Shown here in pieces: positions 9,314 to 18,836 of a stretch of DNA of 64,000 bases (position 1 is the first letter of the stretch; each line of letters starts with the position of its first letter). This DNA is from VXNE01 sp963664635. Lineage in GTDB: Bacteria; Pseudomonadota; Gammaproteobacteria; Pseudomonadales; Azotimanducaceae. A program made the position numbers and the translations under genes. The DNA is taken from NCBI GenBank assembly GCA_963664635.1, contig OY761542.1:1798001-1862000 (forward strand). Direction: 5' to 3'. Under the pieces are notes generated by a model. The model had not been told where the DNA came from. It searched no databases and saw only the letters and a program-made list of their open reading frames with translations.

Positions 9314-9434
9314 GTCTGAAGATGACGCGGAGTCGCACTCGCCAAGTGGCGATCCTTCGGCACTGGCCCAGAAAATCACGATACCCGATCGGGTTCCCGG
9401 GTACGTTCACCGCCCCGACCTGATCGACCGCGCA

Positions 9435-12005
9435 TTGCCGACACGACGCCGGGTCACCGTGCTCCACGCGACTGGTGGCTTTGGCAAGACCGTCCTGTTG
9501 GCGGAATGCTGCCGGCGCCTGAGCAACGATGGCGTGCCCACGGTCTGGGTCTCGCTGGATGAACACGACACGCCCGCCGTGCTCGAACGATACATCGCCG
9601 CCGCGTTCGATCAGGCGGGTTTGAGTATCCGAGGCGTGCTGGAAGCGGACGAGTTCGCGGGTCTCGAGGGCCGCATCGGCGTGATCGTCCGTGCGATCCA
9701 GGCGCGAGGCGGTTCATTCGTCCTCGCTTTCGACGAGTTGGAGCGCCTGACCGACACTGCGTCCGTTGCCCTGCTGGCCTTCCTGCTTCAGCGTGGCCCG
9801 CCCAACCTGCATCTCGCATTCGCCGGTCGTCGTGTACCCGACGGTCTCAATCTGGCCGGCTGCGTGTTCGAAGGACACGCGGAGTTACTCGAAGCCGATG
9901 ATCTTCGATTTTCGCCCGCGGACATCTCCAGGTTTTTCGGCCTCGGCCTGTCCCAACGGGCGCTGTCGGAAGAGGTGGAGCGCTCGGCTGGATGGCCGGT
10001 AGCGCTACGCATCGCCCGCAACGGCGGTCAGCATGGCACGGACGGTGACGTCGACCCGCACCCTCTCGTCGCCAACTGGATCGAGTCCCGCCTGTTCGAC
10101 GGGCTTGCGCGGGACGACCGGGACTTCGTTCTCGACCTGGGTCAACTGGAATGGTTCGACGCGCCGCTCCTGGATGAAGTCCTGCGGGGTGCCGGATCGA
10201 TGCGTCGACTGAAATCCATGACATTGCTTGACGGGCTGTTCGAATCGGCGGGCTCCGGGGCGACCCACCTGCGACTGCACACCACGTTGCGCACGTTCTG
10301 TACCCAGGCGCGGTTGCGTGAGAACCCGGAACGCTTCCGCACCATCCACCGGAGAATCGCTACGGCGCTCGCACGGCGTGGCGACATCGTCAGGGCCATG
10401 CGCCACGCTGCCGAGGGCGACGCGCCGTTGCTGGCCGGCGAGATCTACGAGCAGGCCGGCGGCGTGCGTCTGTGGACCCGTCATGGTGTGGCGCGGTTGC
10501 AGGCCGCGGATAAACTGCTGGCAGAAGGGGCGCTTGCCAGCAGGCCCCGGCTGCGGCTTGCGCGTTGCGCCGCCCTCGCGCTGGCGGGCGAGCACCGCAA
10601 GGCGCAAATCCTCTACTCCATGTCCGTCTCGGCCACTCGCAACACTAGTAGCAATAGCAAGGGTGGCGAAGACTTCGAGTTCGACGTGGACGACTGCCTG
10701 GTGCGCGGAGCGATGGCTCTTTACGGATGTGAGTCCATGGACTCGGCGCGCATGTCACAGCTTTTCCGAGACAGTGATCGAATGGCCCGGTCACCGCTGC
10801 TCGATGCGGCCACGAGGGGCCACTTCGAGTACGCTCTCAGCGTGTTGCACTTCCTCAAGGGCGAGTTCGATTCCGCCCTGCGACACCTCTCTCTGGCGCG
10901 GAAGCTGCTGTCCGGAACGCATTACATCGCGTTCTATGGCGAGGTGCTTCGTGGTCAGATCGATTTCGTCAGAGGACGGCCGGATGATGCCCGGTCGCGG
11001 CTGAAGCGCGCTCGACGCGTTGCGGGAAAGCACTTCCTCTCCGATCCCGTCGCGACGACGGCCTGCGTGATCGCGGCGCGGGAACTCGCCATGGAACGCA
11101 ACCCTGCTACCACGGCTTCCGAGCCGCCCGGCCTGCGGCGTGCTTTGCATTCCCGGGGCGTGCCGTTCTCGTTCATTGCCACGGCCGCCGCCATCTGTAT
11201 CGATCCGTGCTTGCGCGATGGGCGCGTCGACGAGGCCGTGGCAATGTTGGACGACTTGATTGCCAGGCTGGGCTCCGCCGGTGCGACCGGATTCCTGAGG
11301 CTGGCGTCCGCACTGCGCGCATCGGTCCTCGTGCAAGCGGGCCGCAAGGACGACGCCGCTCGCGCCTACCGGGAGGCGGCGTTGCCAGAGGATGCGGCGC
11401 GCTGCGTGGATCTGGAAGGACAGAATTGGCGGGAAATGGAAGCCGTCTGCGACGCCCGTATCCGACTGCTGGTTGCGAACGGGCGCTACGAAGATGCCCG
11501 GAGCCTGGCAAGCGAGTTCAACGTCGCGGCGACGGCACGTGGTCTCCGCAGGACGCGGATGCGCGCCGTGGCGTTGTCGGTGATGCTGGAACAACAGGCC
11601 CGCGAAGTCGACAGAGGTCTGGTTCGCCTGCAGGAGTACCTGCGGTTGTTCGCGGAGTCTCCCTACGCTTGGCCGTTGGTCCGCGAACGAGCCACGTGCG
11701 CAAGTGTGCTGGACCGGTTTCTTCAACTGCATCCGGACTCTCCAGACCACCGGAATGCCCGATCCCTGCGTAGGACAATGCGCCAGGTCAGCCATGGAAG
11801 CGTTCTTCTACTGAGCATCCGCGAGCGCCAGATCCTCGCGCTGTTGCCGGGTCGTCGCGTCAAGCAGGTTGCCGCGGAACTGGGCTTGAGCGTCCACGGC
11901 GTGCGCTATCACCTGCGCAATCTGTTTGCCAAGCTGGATGCGTCGAACCAGCACGAACTGCTGCGACGCGCGCAGGAGGAAGGCGCCAAGCCGCACGATC
12001 CGTGA
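9435..12005 (+). CDS. MalT/LuxR-family ATP-dependent transcriptional regulator, N-terminus out of frame across the poly-C tract
   Basis: 856 residues counted from TTG 9435, but the family N-terminus lies further upstream in the same frame: KITIPDRVPGYVHRPDL is encoded from 9372 and the frame is open to 9264 without ATG, GTG or TTG. The protein has a Walker A (HATGGFGKT), a long helical, TPR-like middle, and a C-terminal LuxR helix-turn-helix (LSIRERQILALLPGRRVKQVAAELGLSV is within it). Such proteins bind an inducer and ATP and activate transcription. The natural start is probably ATG 9271, which reads through a poly-proline run made by the C-tract, but with 20 C it is out of frame. It lies between two secreted-protease loci and may control them (inference). 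Confidence 0.85.
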   Translation: MPTRRRVTVLHATGGFGKTVLLAECCRRLSNDGVPTVWVSLDEHDTPAVLERYIAAAFDQAGLSIRGVLEADEFAGLEGRIGVIVRAIQARGGSFVLAFDELERLTDTASVALLAFLLQRGPPNLHLAFAGRRVPDGLNLAGCVFEGHAELLEADDLRFSPADISRFFGLGLSQRALSEEVERSAGWPVALRIARNGGQHGTDGDVDPHPLVANWIESRLFDGLARDDRDFVLDLGQLEWFDAPLLDEVLRGAGSMRRLKSMTLLDGLFESAGSGATHLRLHTTLRTFCTQARLRENPERFRTIHRRIATALARRGDIVRAMRHAAEGDAPLLAGEIYEQAGGVRLWTRHGVARLQAADKLLAEGALASRPRLRLARCAALALAGEHRKAQILYSMSVSATRNTSSNSKGGEDFEFDVDDCLVRGAMALYGCESMDSARMSQLFRDSDRMARSPLLDAATRGHFEYALSVLHFLKGEFDSALRHLSLARKLLSGTHYIAFYGEVLRGQIDFVRGRPDDARSRLKRARRVAGKHFLSDPVATTACVIAARELAMERNPATTASEPPGLRRALHSRGVPFSFIATAAAICIDPCLRDGRVDEAVAMLDDLIARLGSAGATGFLRLASALRASVLVQAGRKDDAARAYREAALPEDAARCVDLEGQNWREMEAVCDARIRLLVANGRYEDARSLASEFNVAATARGLRRTRMRAVALSVMLEQQAREVDRGLVRLQEYLRLFAESPYAWPLVRERATCASVLDRFLQLHPDSPDHRNARSLRRTMRQVSHGSVLLLSIRERQILALLPGRRVKQVAAELGLSVHGVRYHLRNLFAKLDASNQHELLRRAQEEGAKPHDP

Positions 12006-12309
12006 ACGACCGGAGCGCGCCGGCGACGAGTGCCGCCGCGACCGTTCCTCATGGAACCCTGCCGGAGTCCGGTGGAAGCGAGCGGGCACGCGGACATCGA
12101 CTGCACGTTTTCGTCACCGCTACACGCTTGGCCTTGGCCGTATGATGATGGCTGACGTTCGCGTGATCTGGACGGGTTTGTGCTGAAGTGAGTCACCGTA
12201 GCAGCAACGTCCGAGTACAGAGCGAGCAAATTGTGTTCGGCGGGACGGACTCCCATTGCCGGGACGGCGACAGGATCGTCGACGTGGAGCCCGAGCCAGA
12301 GGACTGAAC
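12006..12309. promoter_or_regulatory. Upstream region of the subtilase gene
   Basis: 304 bp without a supportable gene. It ends with an AGAGGA ribosome site at 12298-12303, six bases before the TTG start of the subtilase at 12310. A TATGAT-like box lies at about 12140, but no -35 partner at normal spacing is evident. Confidence 0.4.
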
Positions 12310-15300
12310 TTGGCCAAGACGCCCCTCCTGCTGTTGGCCGTTGCCGTTGCCGCGGCAGCCGTCCTGGTCCACCGCTGGCAGGACGGACCGCGGACTTTCG
12401 TCGACCAGATGCCGTCCGGCACGCCCGAAACGGAACGCATGGCGGCTACGGCGGCACGGATCGCGGCCGATAGCCGCGACCTCGAGACCTCGCCGCCTGC
12501 GGTGCGGGCGGCTCAGGTTCCGCCGCGGGACAGCGCGACGGGCGCGGAGAACGGGTATGCGCCCACGCTCCCGGAGGGCTATTCGTTCGTCGGGTTTGAC
12601 GGCGAGATGGCGAAAGCGCCTCTGGGCGTCCGTCGGGACGGTGCGCAGGTGCGGGACGGCCTGGACTGGCTGGGCGCGCCGACGGCCGTGGAGACGCTGG
12701 CGGCCCAGGCCGCGGAGCACGGGCGGGAGTGGTCCTTCGGCTGGATCCGGCTTGCGGCGGGCGCGCGCCAGGGCGATCTGGCGCCGTCGCTGACGAGCGC
12801 GGGCGCGGTGATCGTGGGTTCCTCGGGCAGATTGCTTCGGGCGCGGCTACCCGGCGACGAAAGGCGTCTCGCGGCCATCGCCCGCCTGCCGGGAGTAGCC
12901 GGCGTGGGCGCGATGCCGGCCGAAGCGCGGCTGCGCGCGTTCGACGGCCGTCACGTGCCGGACCACGAAGCCACGCCCGTTTTCGTGACCCTGATGGAAG
13001 ATGATCGCGATGGCCGCTGGCGGCGCGAACTGGCCGCCCTGGGTGTCGTGGTCGGGCGTTACGATCCGCGCATGCGGGTCTACGAGGCGAACGTGACCCG
13101 CGGGGCTCTGGACGCGGTCGGGCGGGCGGACTTCGTGCTCGCCGTGGAGCCCGTCGGCACCGTCGAGGCGGCCCACGACACGGCGGTTCCCGCCATGGGC
13201 GCCGACGCCCTGCGCATGTACGAGGGTTCTCCCGGACTCTTCTCCGGAGTGGGCGGTGCCTCCGTTCCGATTGCCGTGATGGATACGGGGCTCAACCTCA
13301 ACCACCTGGACATCTCGTCGAACCGGAGCAGCATTTGCGGGGCCAACTTCGTCTACGACGATCCCCTCGTGGACGACGACGACCTCTGGGTGGACGCGGG
13401 GATGCACGGTACGCACGTGACCGGGACGGTCGTCGGCAGCGGCACGGCGGAACCGCGCTACGCCGGCATGGCGCCGTCGGTGCAACACATCCGTTTCGCG
13501 AAGGTGCTCAGCCACAGGGGTAGCGGATCGTTCACCTCCATTCTTCGAGGCATGGACTTTCTCGCGGAGTCGACGTCGTGTCCGGAGGCGGGCTGGTCGT
13601 CCGACGCGGTCAAGCCGCTGGTCGTGAACATGAGCCTGTCGGCAACTCGTCGGGTGTGGGAAGGGAGGAGCATAGCCGAGCGCAAGCTCGACTCCGTTGT
13701 CTGGGACCGGCGGCAGCTCTATGTCGTCGCCCAGTCGAATGCGAACATAAACGGCTTCTCGAACTTCGCCGCGGCCAAGAACTCGCTGGCGGTGGGCGCG
13801 GTGGTCGACGGCGGCAGTCTCGCGGTTTTCAGCAGCCACGGTCCCACGTGGGACGGGCGGCTCGCGCCGCAGGTCGTCGGCGCCGGCGTCGACGTGCATT
13901 CGGCCACGGGCGACGGCAGCCGCGAGGAGTACCAGTCGTTCAGCGGCACCAGCATGGCGTCGCCCGCGGTGGCCGGGCTGGCGGCGTTGCTCATGGATGC
14001 GGTTCCGGCGCATCGGGAACGCCCGGCGCTGGCGAGGGCGCGGCTGATGGCGAGCGCGATCCGGCCCGATGTCTGGTTCGATGACGCCGCGGCGTTTCCG
14101 GCCGACAATTCGAACGGGCCGGGCGTGCTGCAGACACAATACGGGCTCGGCAAGGCATCGGCGCGCACCAGCGTTCTCGACAGGGACCGGCCCGACGGCT
14201 GGACGAGCGGCAGTGCGGTATCGGAACTCGAGGACGGCGAGTACGCCTGGGTGGACATCGACGTGCCCGACGGCGCGAGCCGCCTGGACCTCGTGCTGAC
14301 CTGGGACGAACCGCCGGCCGACACCCTCGCCAGCGCCGTCCTGAACGACCTCGACCTGTGGCTCGATCACGGGGCCGATTGCGCACCGGAACCGTGCGGA
14401 GAACACGCGTCCACCTCCCGCGTGGACAATGTCGAGTGGATCGTCGTCCGGAATCCGGCGCCCGGCACGCATCGGGCGAAGGTCGCGGCATCGCGTGTCT
14501 ACACCGAGGCGCCCCGCGCCGCGCTGGCGTGGACCGTCGTCCGCGGCTCTGCGACCCCCGATCTGGAGCTGTCGGTGGACCGGGCACTCCTTGAGTTCGG
14601 ACAGGGCGGCGAGGAGAGGGAACTGAAGCTGAGCCTGACGGTGGACGGGTACGTCGCCGCGGGGACGCGGTTGCACGTCGACTGCCGCGGCATGGACGGT
14701 TCGCGTTGCGCCGACGAAGACATCCGTATCTCGGCGTTGCACGAAGACGGCATCGCCCAACAGGTGTCTGCGTCGGTTGGCGAATCCGTCGAGGTCGGAG
14801 AGCTGGGTGCGGGCGAAACCTGGGAAGCGACGATCGCCTTCGGGAATCTCGCGGAAGAGGAAGCCGACGCGTTTCGCCTGTACTTCAAGGCCAGTGCCTG
14901 GAACGCCAACGCGGCGTCCGCGTCCGTCCTGGTGCGCACCGAGGGTGCCGGAGACGCGGACTTTCCCGAAGTGTCGGCGCCGTCGAACGACCGATTCGCG
15001 AACCCGATGCCCATCGAGGGAGCCCAGGGCTCCGCGCAGGTCGACCCGATTCGCGCCGTCACGGAACCGGGGGAACCCGTGGTCACGACTGGGTACGGGC
15101 GTCCTGCAGGTTCCGTCTGGCATTCGTGGACGGCGCCTTCGGACGGCCACGTCTCTTTCAGCGTGACGCCCAAGGGCGCGCTCGGCTCCGAGGACAAGGC
15201 ACGGGTCGATGTCTTTTTTCGAGGTGGCCGGATCGCCGGGCTCGACCCCGTCGGATCGGGGGAGTGGGGGGTTCAGTTCTTCGCCGACTCGGGTCAGACC

Positions 15301-17604
15301 TTTCTGATCAGGGTGGGCTACGCAGGGAGGGCCGTGCCATTGGCGCTGAACTGGTCGGTGGGCCCCCGTCCCGCCAACGACGACCTCGCGGCCGCCGCGA
15401 TGCTGGAGGACGCCAGCGGCAGCGTCGACGGTACCAATGCCGGCGCCACCCTGGAGCCCGCGGAGTTCTTCGGCGAACTGGCCGCCACGGTGTGGTACCG
15501 GTGGACGGCGCCGACCGGGGGATCCTGGAAGTTCGAGTCCAGCGTTGATGACCTGCGGGTGCTTGCGTTCACGGGCGAACGCCTGTCCGACCTTCGGCTG
15601 GTGTCGGGATTCCCCTCCCGGGAGGCTGTGTTTCCGGCGCGCGGCGGCGACATCTACTGGATCGCGGTAGCGTCGCGGGACGCTTACGCCGCTGGACTCA
15701 CGTACGAACTGACGTGGGACAACCACGATCGCGTACCGGACAACGACGATTTCGCCGGTGCCCGGGAGATTCCGTCCGGGGTTTCGTCCCATCCGGTGGA
15801 CGTCGACTGGGACGCGACGGTGGAGCCGGGGGAGCCTGCCGGAAGCGGCATCCGCACGAAGTGGTGGACGTGGATCGCGCCCGCGGACGGCCGGTACGTC
15901 TGGCGGATCGACGAGTTGACGCGCCCGACGACCGGCTTCGAGAATCGTCTGATGGTTTCGGTGTTCGCGGGCGAGGCTCTCGACGATCTGCATTTCGTGG
16001 CCACGAACGGCGAACGCATGTCCGCCGATCTCGACTTCTCGGCCGAAGGCGGTCGACGATACTGGATATCGGCCGGCTTCCCCGCCGCCGACCTCTGGGC
16101 ATTCGAGTTTGGAGCGGTCGATGCGACGCTCGTGTGGGGCGCGGCGCCGGCAAACGACGACGCATCCGAAGCCTTCGCGATCATGGGCGCGTCGGGGTCG
16201 GTCTCGGGATCGAACGCCTTCGCGACCAACGCACGCGGGGAGCGGAGCTTCGACGTCGGGCGCTCGACCCTCTGGTACGCCTGGGAAGCGCCCGCCACCG
16301 GGTTGTTCCGCTTCGCCGTGGACGGGGACGGGGGGCCCTGGGCGCTGACGGTCTACCGCGACGCGGCGGACGGGTCCGGCCTCGAGATGGTGGCGTCCAA
16401 CAGAGCGCATGGAACCGAGGACAATGTGGGGTTGGAGGTTAGCCCGGGTGTCCGCTATATGGTCGTTCTCGGCTTGCGGGGAGGCGGGCGCGGCGGCGAG
16501 TTCACGCTGCGGTGGGAAATGGCCGATCCGAGCCCGCCACGCTATGTCGGGCGACTGGTGGACGGGGACCGGGACTCCCGGGGCAATCCAGTGGAGATCA
16601 GGGACCCCGTCGGGTTGGCCATGCATCCGGACGGCACCGCGCTCTATCTGGCCTCCGGGATCGGGCTGCAGGTGTTCCAACGGGATCCTCAAACCGGCCG
16701 GCTCGCGCAGGCGCAGTTGCTCGAAACGGATCTGGGCTTCAGCCAGGTGAGCGATCGTCTCCTGTGGGATACCCGTCGTGATCGACTGCTTGCCGACCAC
16801 TGCACTACAGGCTCCTGGCAAGCGTTCGGGCTCGTCGGTGCGGGGCCGGAAACGGAGTACCTGGGGGAGTTGGCTGGCCACCCCGTGAGTTGCGCGATCA
16901 TCGTGTTTATGGACCGCACCGGTTCCCATCTGTATCGCATCGACGGCTATGAATACCGCCTTGCGCACTTCACGATGGACGAGGACGAAATCCGAGAGGT
17001 AGCCAAGTACGACTTGCCCGGCGTTACGCACCGCGCCGTCGCTGTGTTGTCCAACGACGGTCGCCACGTCTACGTTGCGACGGACGACCTGTTGCTGGCC
17101 TTCGAGCGGGATCCGGAGTCGGGCGAACTGGCTCGGGCGGATTATGAAGGCGCCATCGACAATCGGGGACTAGGCGGAACCGCCCCGCCTTTGGCGATTA
17201 CCGATGACGACGCCTACCTCTTCGTGGGGGAAGGCCGTTATTCGATAACGGTGTTCTCCGTCAAGGACCGGTTGAACCCCGTGCGGTTGGCGACGTTGGA
17301 ACGGTCAGGGGGCCGCGGCAACGTTGGCCGGTACACCTGCCATTTTGCCGACGCCCGACCGGAGTCCCTGACCGTCGACGTGTTTTGCGATGACCTGGCC
17401 TTTGCCGCGCGGTGGGATTCCGAGAGCGGCGAGTTGAAGGGCCCGGATTGGACGGCCTCCCCCCGACCCGACTTCGCTGATCCCGTCGGATTCGCGGTCA
17501 GTCCCGACGAGCGCCACCTGTACGTGGCAACGCGGAGCGACGGCATCGTCACCTTCGCTCGCGATGGGGTGGACGCTGCGACTCCAGAACCCGTACCGCC
17601 GTGA
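12310..17604 (+). CDS. Giant secreted subtilisin-like serine protease (S8) with repeated C-terminal domains and beta-propeller
   Basis: 1764 residues from TTG 12310, supported by AGAGGA six bases upstream; the frame is open to 12256. A hydrophobic anchor or signal (LLLLAVAVAAAAVLV) is followed by a propeptide region of about 270 residues. The S8 domain shows the triad: D325 in VMDTG, H366 in MHGTHV, and S548 in SGTSMASP. Downstream come a beta-sandwich region (DLDLWLDHGAD) and four or five divergent repeats of PPC or lectin-like type (recurrent N-D-x-F-A and WYRWTAP/TLWYAWEAP motifs). The C-terminal part is propeller-like, with DPVGLAMHPDGTALYLA and FAVSPDERHLYVATR. It is likely a secreted protease acting on large extracellular substrates. 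It follows the LuxR-type regulator gene in the same direction. Confidence 0.9.
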   Translation: MAKTPLLLLAVAVAAAAVLVHRWQDGPRTFVDQMPSGTPETERMAATAARIAADSRDLETSPPAVRAAQVPPRDSATGAENGYAPTLPEGYSFVGFDGEMAKAPLGVRRDGAQVRDGLDWLGAPTAVETLAAQAAEHGREWSFGWIRLAAGARQGDLAPSLTSAGAVIVGSSGRLLRARLPGDERRLAAIARLPGVAGVGAMPAEARLRAFDGRHVPDHEATPVFVTLMEDDRDGRWRRELAALGVVVGRYDPRMRVYEANVTRGALDAVGRADFVLAVEPVGTVEAAHDTAVPAMGADALRMYEGSPGLFSGVGGASVPIAVMDTGLNLNHLDISSNRSSICGANFVYDDPLVDDDDLWVDAGMHGTHVTGTVVGSGTAEPRYAGMAPSVQHIRFAKVLSHRGSGSFTSILRGMDFLAESTSCPEAGWSSDAVKPLVVNMSLSATRRVWEGRSIAERKLDSVVWDRRQLYVVAQSNANINGFSNFAAAKNSLAVGAVVDGGSLAVFSSHGPTWDGRLAPQVVGAGVDVHSATGDGSREEYQSFSGTSMASPAVAGLAALLMDAVPAHRERPALARARLMASAIRPDVWFDDAAAFPADNSNGPGVLQTQYGLGKASARTSVLDRDRPDGWTSGSAVSELEDGEYAWVDIDVPDGASRLDLVLTWDEPPADTLASAVLNDLDLWLDHGADCAPEPCGEHASTSRVDNVEWIVVRNPAPGTHRAKVAASRVYTEAPRAALAWTVVRGSATPDLELSVDRALLEFGQGGEERELKLSLTVDGYVAAGTRLHVDCRGMDGSRCADEDIRISALHEDGIAQQVSASVGESVEVGELGAGETWEATIAFGNLAEEEADAFRLYFKASAWNANAASASVLVRTEGAGDADFPEVSAPSNDRFANPMPIEGAQGSAQVDPIRAVTEPGEPVVTTGYGRPAGSVWHSWTAPSDGHVSFSVTPKGALGSEDKARVDVFFRGGRIAGLDPVGSGEWGVQFFADSGQTFLIRVGYAGRAVPLALNWSVGPRPANDDLAAAAMLEDASGSVDGTNAGATLEPAEFFGELAATVWYRWTAPTGGSWKFESSVDDLRVLAFTGERLSDLRLVSGFPSREAVFPARGGDIYWIAVASRDAYAAGLTYELTWDNHDRVPDNDDFAGAREIPSGVSSHPVDVDWDATVEPGEPAGSGIRTKWWTWIAPADGRYVWRIDELTRPTTGFENRLMVSVFAGEALDDLHFVATNGERMSADLDFSAEGGRRYWISAGFPAADLWAFEFGAVDATLVWGAAPANDDASEAFAIMGASGSVSGSNAFATNARGERSFDVGRSTLWYAWEAPATGLFRFAVDGDGGPWALTVYRDAADGSGLEMVASNRAHGTEDNVGLEVSPGVRYMVVLGLRGGGRGGEFTLRWEMADPSPPRYVGRLVDGDRDSRGNPVEIRDPVGLAMHPDGTALYLASGIGLQVFQRDPQTGRLAQAQLLETDLGFSQVSDRLLWDTRRDRLLADHCTTGSWQAFGLVGAGPETEYLGELAGHPVSCAIIVFMDRTGSHLYRIDGYEYRLAHFTMDEDEIREVAKYDLPGVTHRAVAVLSNDGRHVYVATDDLLLAFERDPESGELARADYEGAIDNRGLGGTAPPLAITDDDAYLFVGEGRYSITVFSVKDRLNPVRLATLERSGGRGNVGRYTCHFADARPESLTVDVFCDDLAFAARWDSESGELKGPDWTASPRPDFADPVGFAVSPDERHLYVATRSDGIVTFARDGVDAATPEPVPP

Positions 17605-17631
17605 CGGCGCCGGTGCGTGGCGGCAGGGGCG

Positions 17632-18678
17632 CTACGGGTCCGGCACGAGTTCCCGCGCGGCCAACTCGGGTCGGGCCGATGCATCCCCGTCGGCATAGGC
17701 TTCGGCGATCAGTTCGTAGGAGCGCACCCGGTCCTCGAAAGTCGGCGTGATCGTGAGGATGACCACTTCGTCGGCCCCGGTCTCGTCGACCAGGGCGTCG
17801 ATGCGTTCGCGCACCTCGGCGGGCGTCCCGATGATCTGCCGGGACCGCTTGCCGCGCATGCGCTCGAGGTGTCCGTCCTCGAACGGGTGCAGGGCGGCCT
17901 CCTCCGGGGTGGGAGGGGGGCCCTGGATGCCTTGGTCCCGCCGGATGCGGTGCAGTTCCCGGATGCGCAGGAAGGTCTCGGCGCGTTCGGGGTCCTCCGT
18001 GGCGATGGCGAACACGCCGACCGAAGAATAGGGCGCGGCCAGGTGCTCCGCGGCGAAGTCGCGACGATAGCGCTGCATCGCGGGTGCGGCGGGCGCCGGC
18101 GCGATGAAATGGGCGAAGGAGAACGCGACGCCGAAGCGGGCGGCGTAGACGGCGCTGTCGAGGCTCGACCCGAGCATCCAGATCTCCGGCGTCGTGGCCA
18201 CCTCCGGCGTGGCACGCAGACGCTCGAACGCCTCGGTGAGCGGTTTCTGCCCGGAGACGAACGCCATCAGGTCCTTCACCTTTGCGGGGTAGTACTCGAT
18301 ACCGAGGGGGTTGCCGTAGGCCAGGGCCGCCGCGGTCAGGCCGTCGCTGCCGGGTGCGCGGCCCACCCCGAGATCGATCCGGCCCGGGTACATCAGTTCC
18401 AGCATCCGGAAGTTCTCGGCCACCTTGAACGGCGAGTAGTGCGACAGCATCACGCCGCCGGAACCGATCCGGATGCGCGCGGTCTCGCGGGCCACCCGGG
18501 TGATGAGGATTTCGGGGGAGGAACTCGCGAGCGTCTCGGTCGCGTGGTGCTCGGCGATCCAGTAGCGGTGATAGCCGAGGGCCTCGCAGCGCTGCGCGAG
18601 CGCGATGGTGTGCTCGATGGCGGCGAGGGCGTCCTCGCCGCGGCCGATGGGCGACTGGTCCAGCACCGCGAGCTTCAT
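17632..18678 (-). CDS. LLM-class flavin-dependent oxidoreductase (MsnO8/luciferase-like)
   Basis: 348 residues, full length for the family. The start MKLAVLDQSPIGRG and the GYHRYWIAEHH and SGGVMLSHYSPFKVAENFRML segments are typical of bacterial luciferase-like, FMNH2-dependent monooxygenases of the MsnO8 subgroup (TIM-barrel fold). The substrate cannot be told from sequence. The gene is convergent with the subtilase gene with only 27 bp between stops, and divergent from the DUF4143 ATPase gene. It appears to be a stand-alone unit. Confidence 0.9.
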   Translation of the reverse strand: MKLAVLDQSPIGRGEDALAAIEHTIALAQRCEALGYHRYWIAEHHATETLASSSPEILITRVARETARIRIGSGGVMLSHYSPFKVAENFRMLELMYPGRIDLGVGRAPGSDGLTAAALAYGNPLGIEYYPAKVKDLMAFVSGQKPLTEAFERLRATPEVATTPEIWMLGSSLDSAVYAARFGVAFSFAHFIAPAPAAPAMQRYRRDFAAEHLAAPYSSVGVFAIATEDPERAETFLRIRELHRIRRDQGIQGPPPTPEEAALHPFEDGHLERMRGKRSRQIIGTPAEVRERIDALVDETGADEVVILTITPTFEDRVRSYELIAEAYADGDASARPELAARELVPDP

Positions 18679-18769
18679 GGCGCATACGCTACGCGAAAGC
18701 CCCGCGGCACGCGAACGCGTCGCGCGCCGGCCGGTCGAGCGGTGGCGCGGTCCGCTTCAGCCGGACATG

Positions 18770-18828
18770 CATTCCGGATTGGACGATGGTACATTCCGAA
18801 TCGGACGGACGAAGAATCCGAATCAGAC
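18770..18828. promoter_or_regulatory. Three 15-bp operator-like repeats at exact 22-bp spacing
   Basis: Copies begin at 18770, 18792 and 18814: CATTCCGGATTGGAC, CATTCCGAATCGGAC and GAATCCGAATCAGAC. Each contains a near-palindrome TCCG-ATT-CGGA. The regular 22-bp phase places them on one face of the helix. They lie just upstream of the ATPase start, so they may bind an autoregulator or another repressor. Confidence 0.6.
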
Positions 18829-18836
18829 GAACGCCG

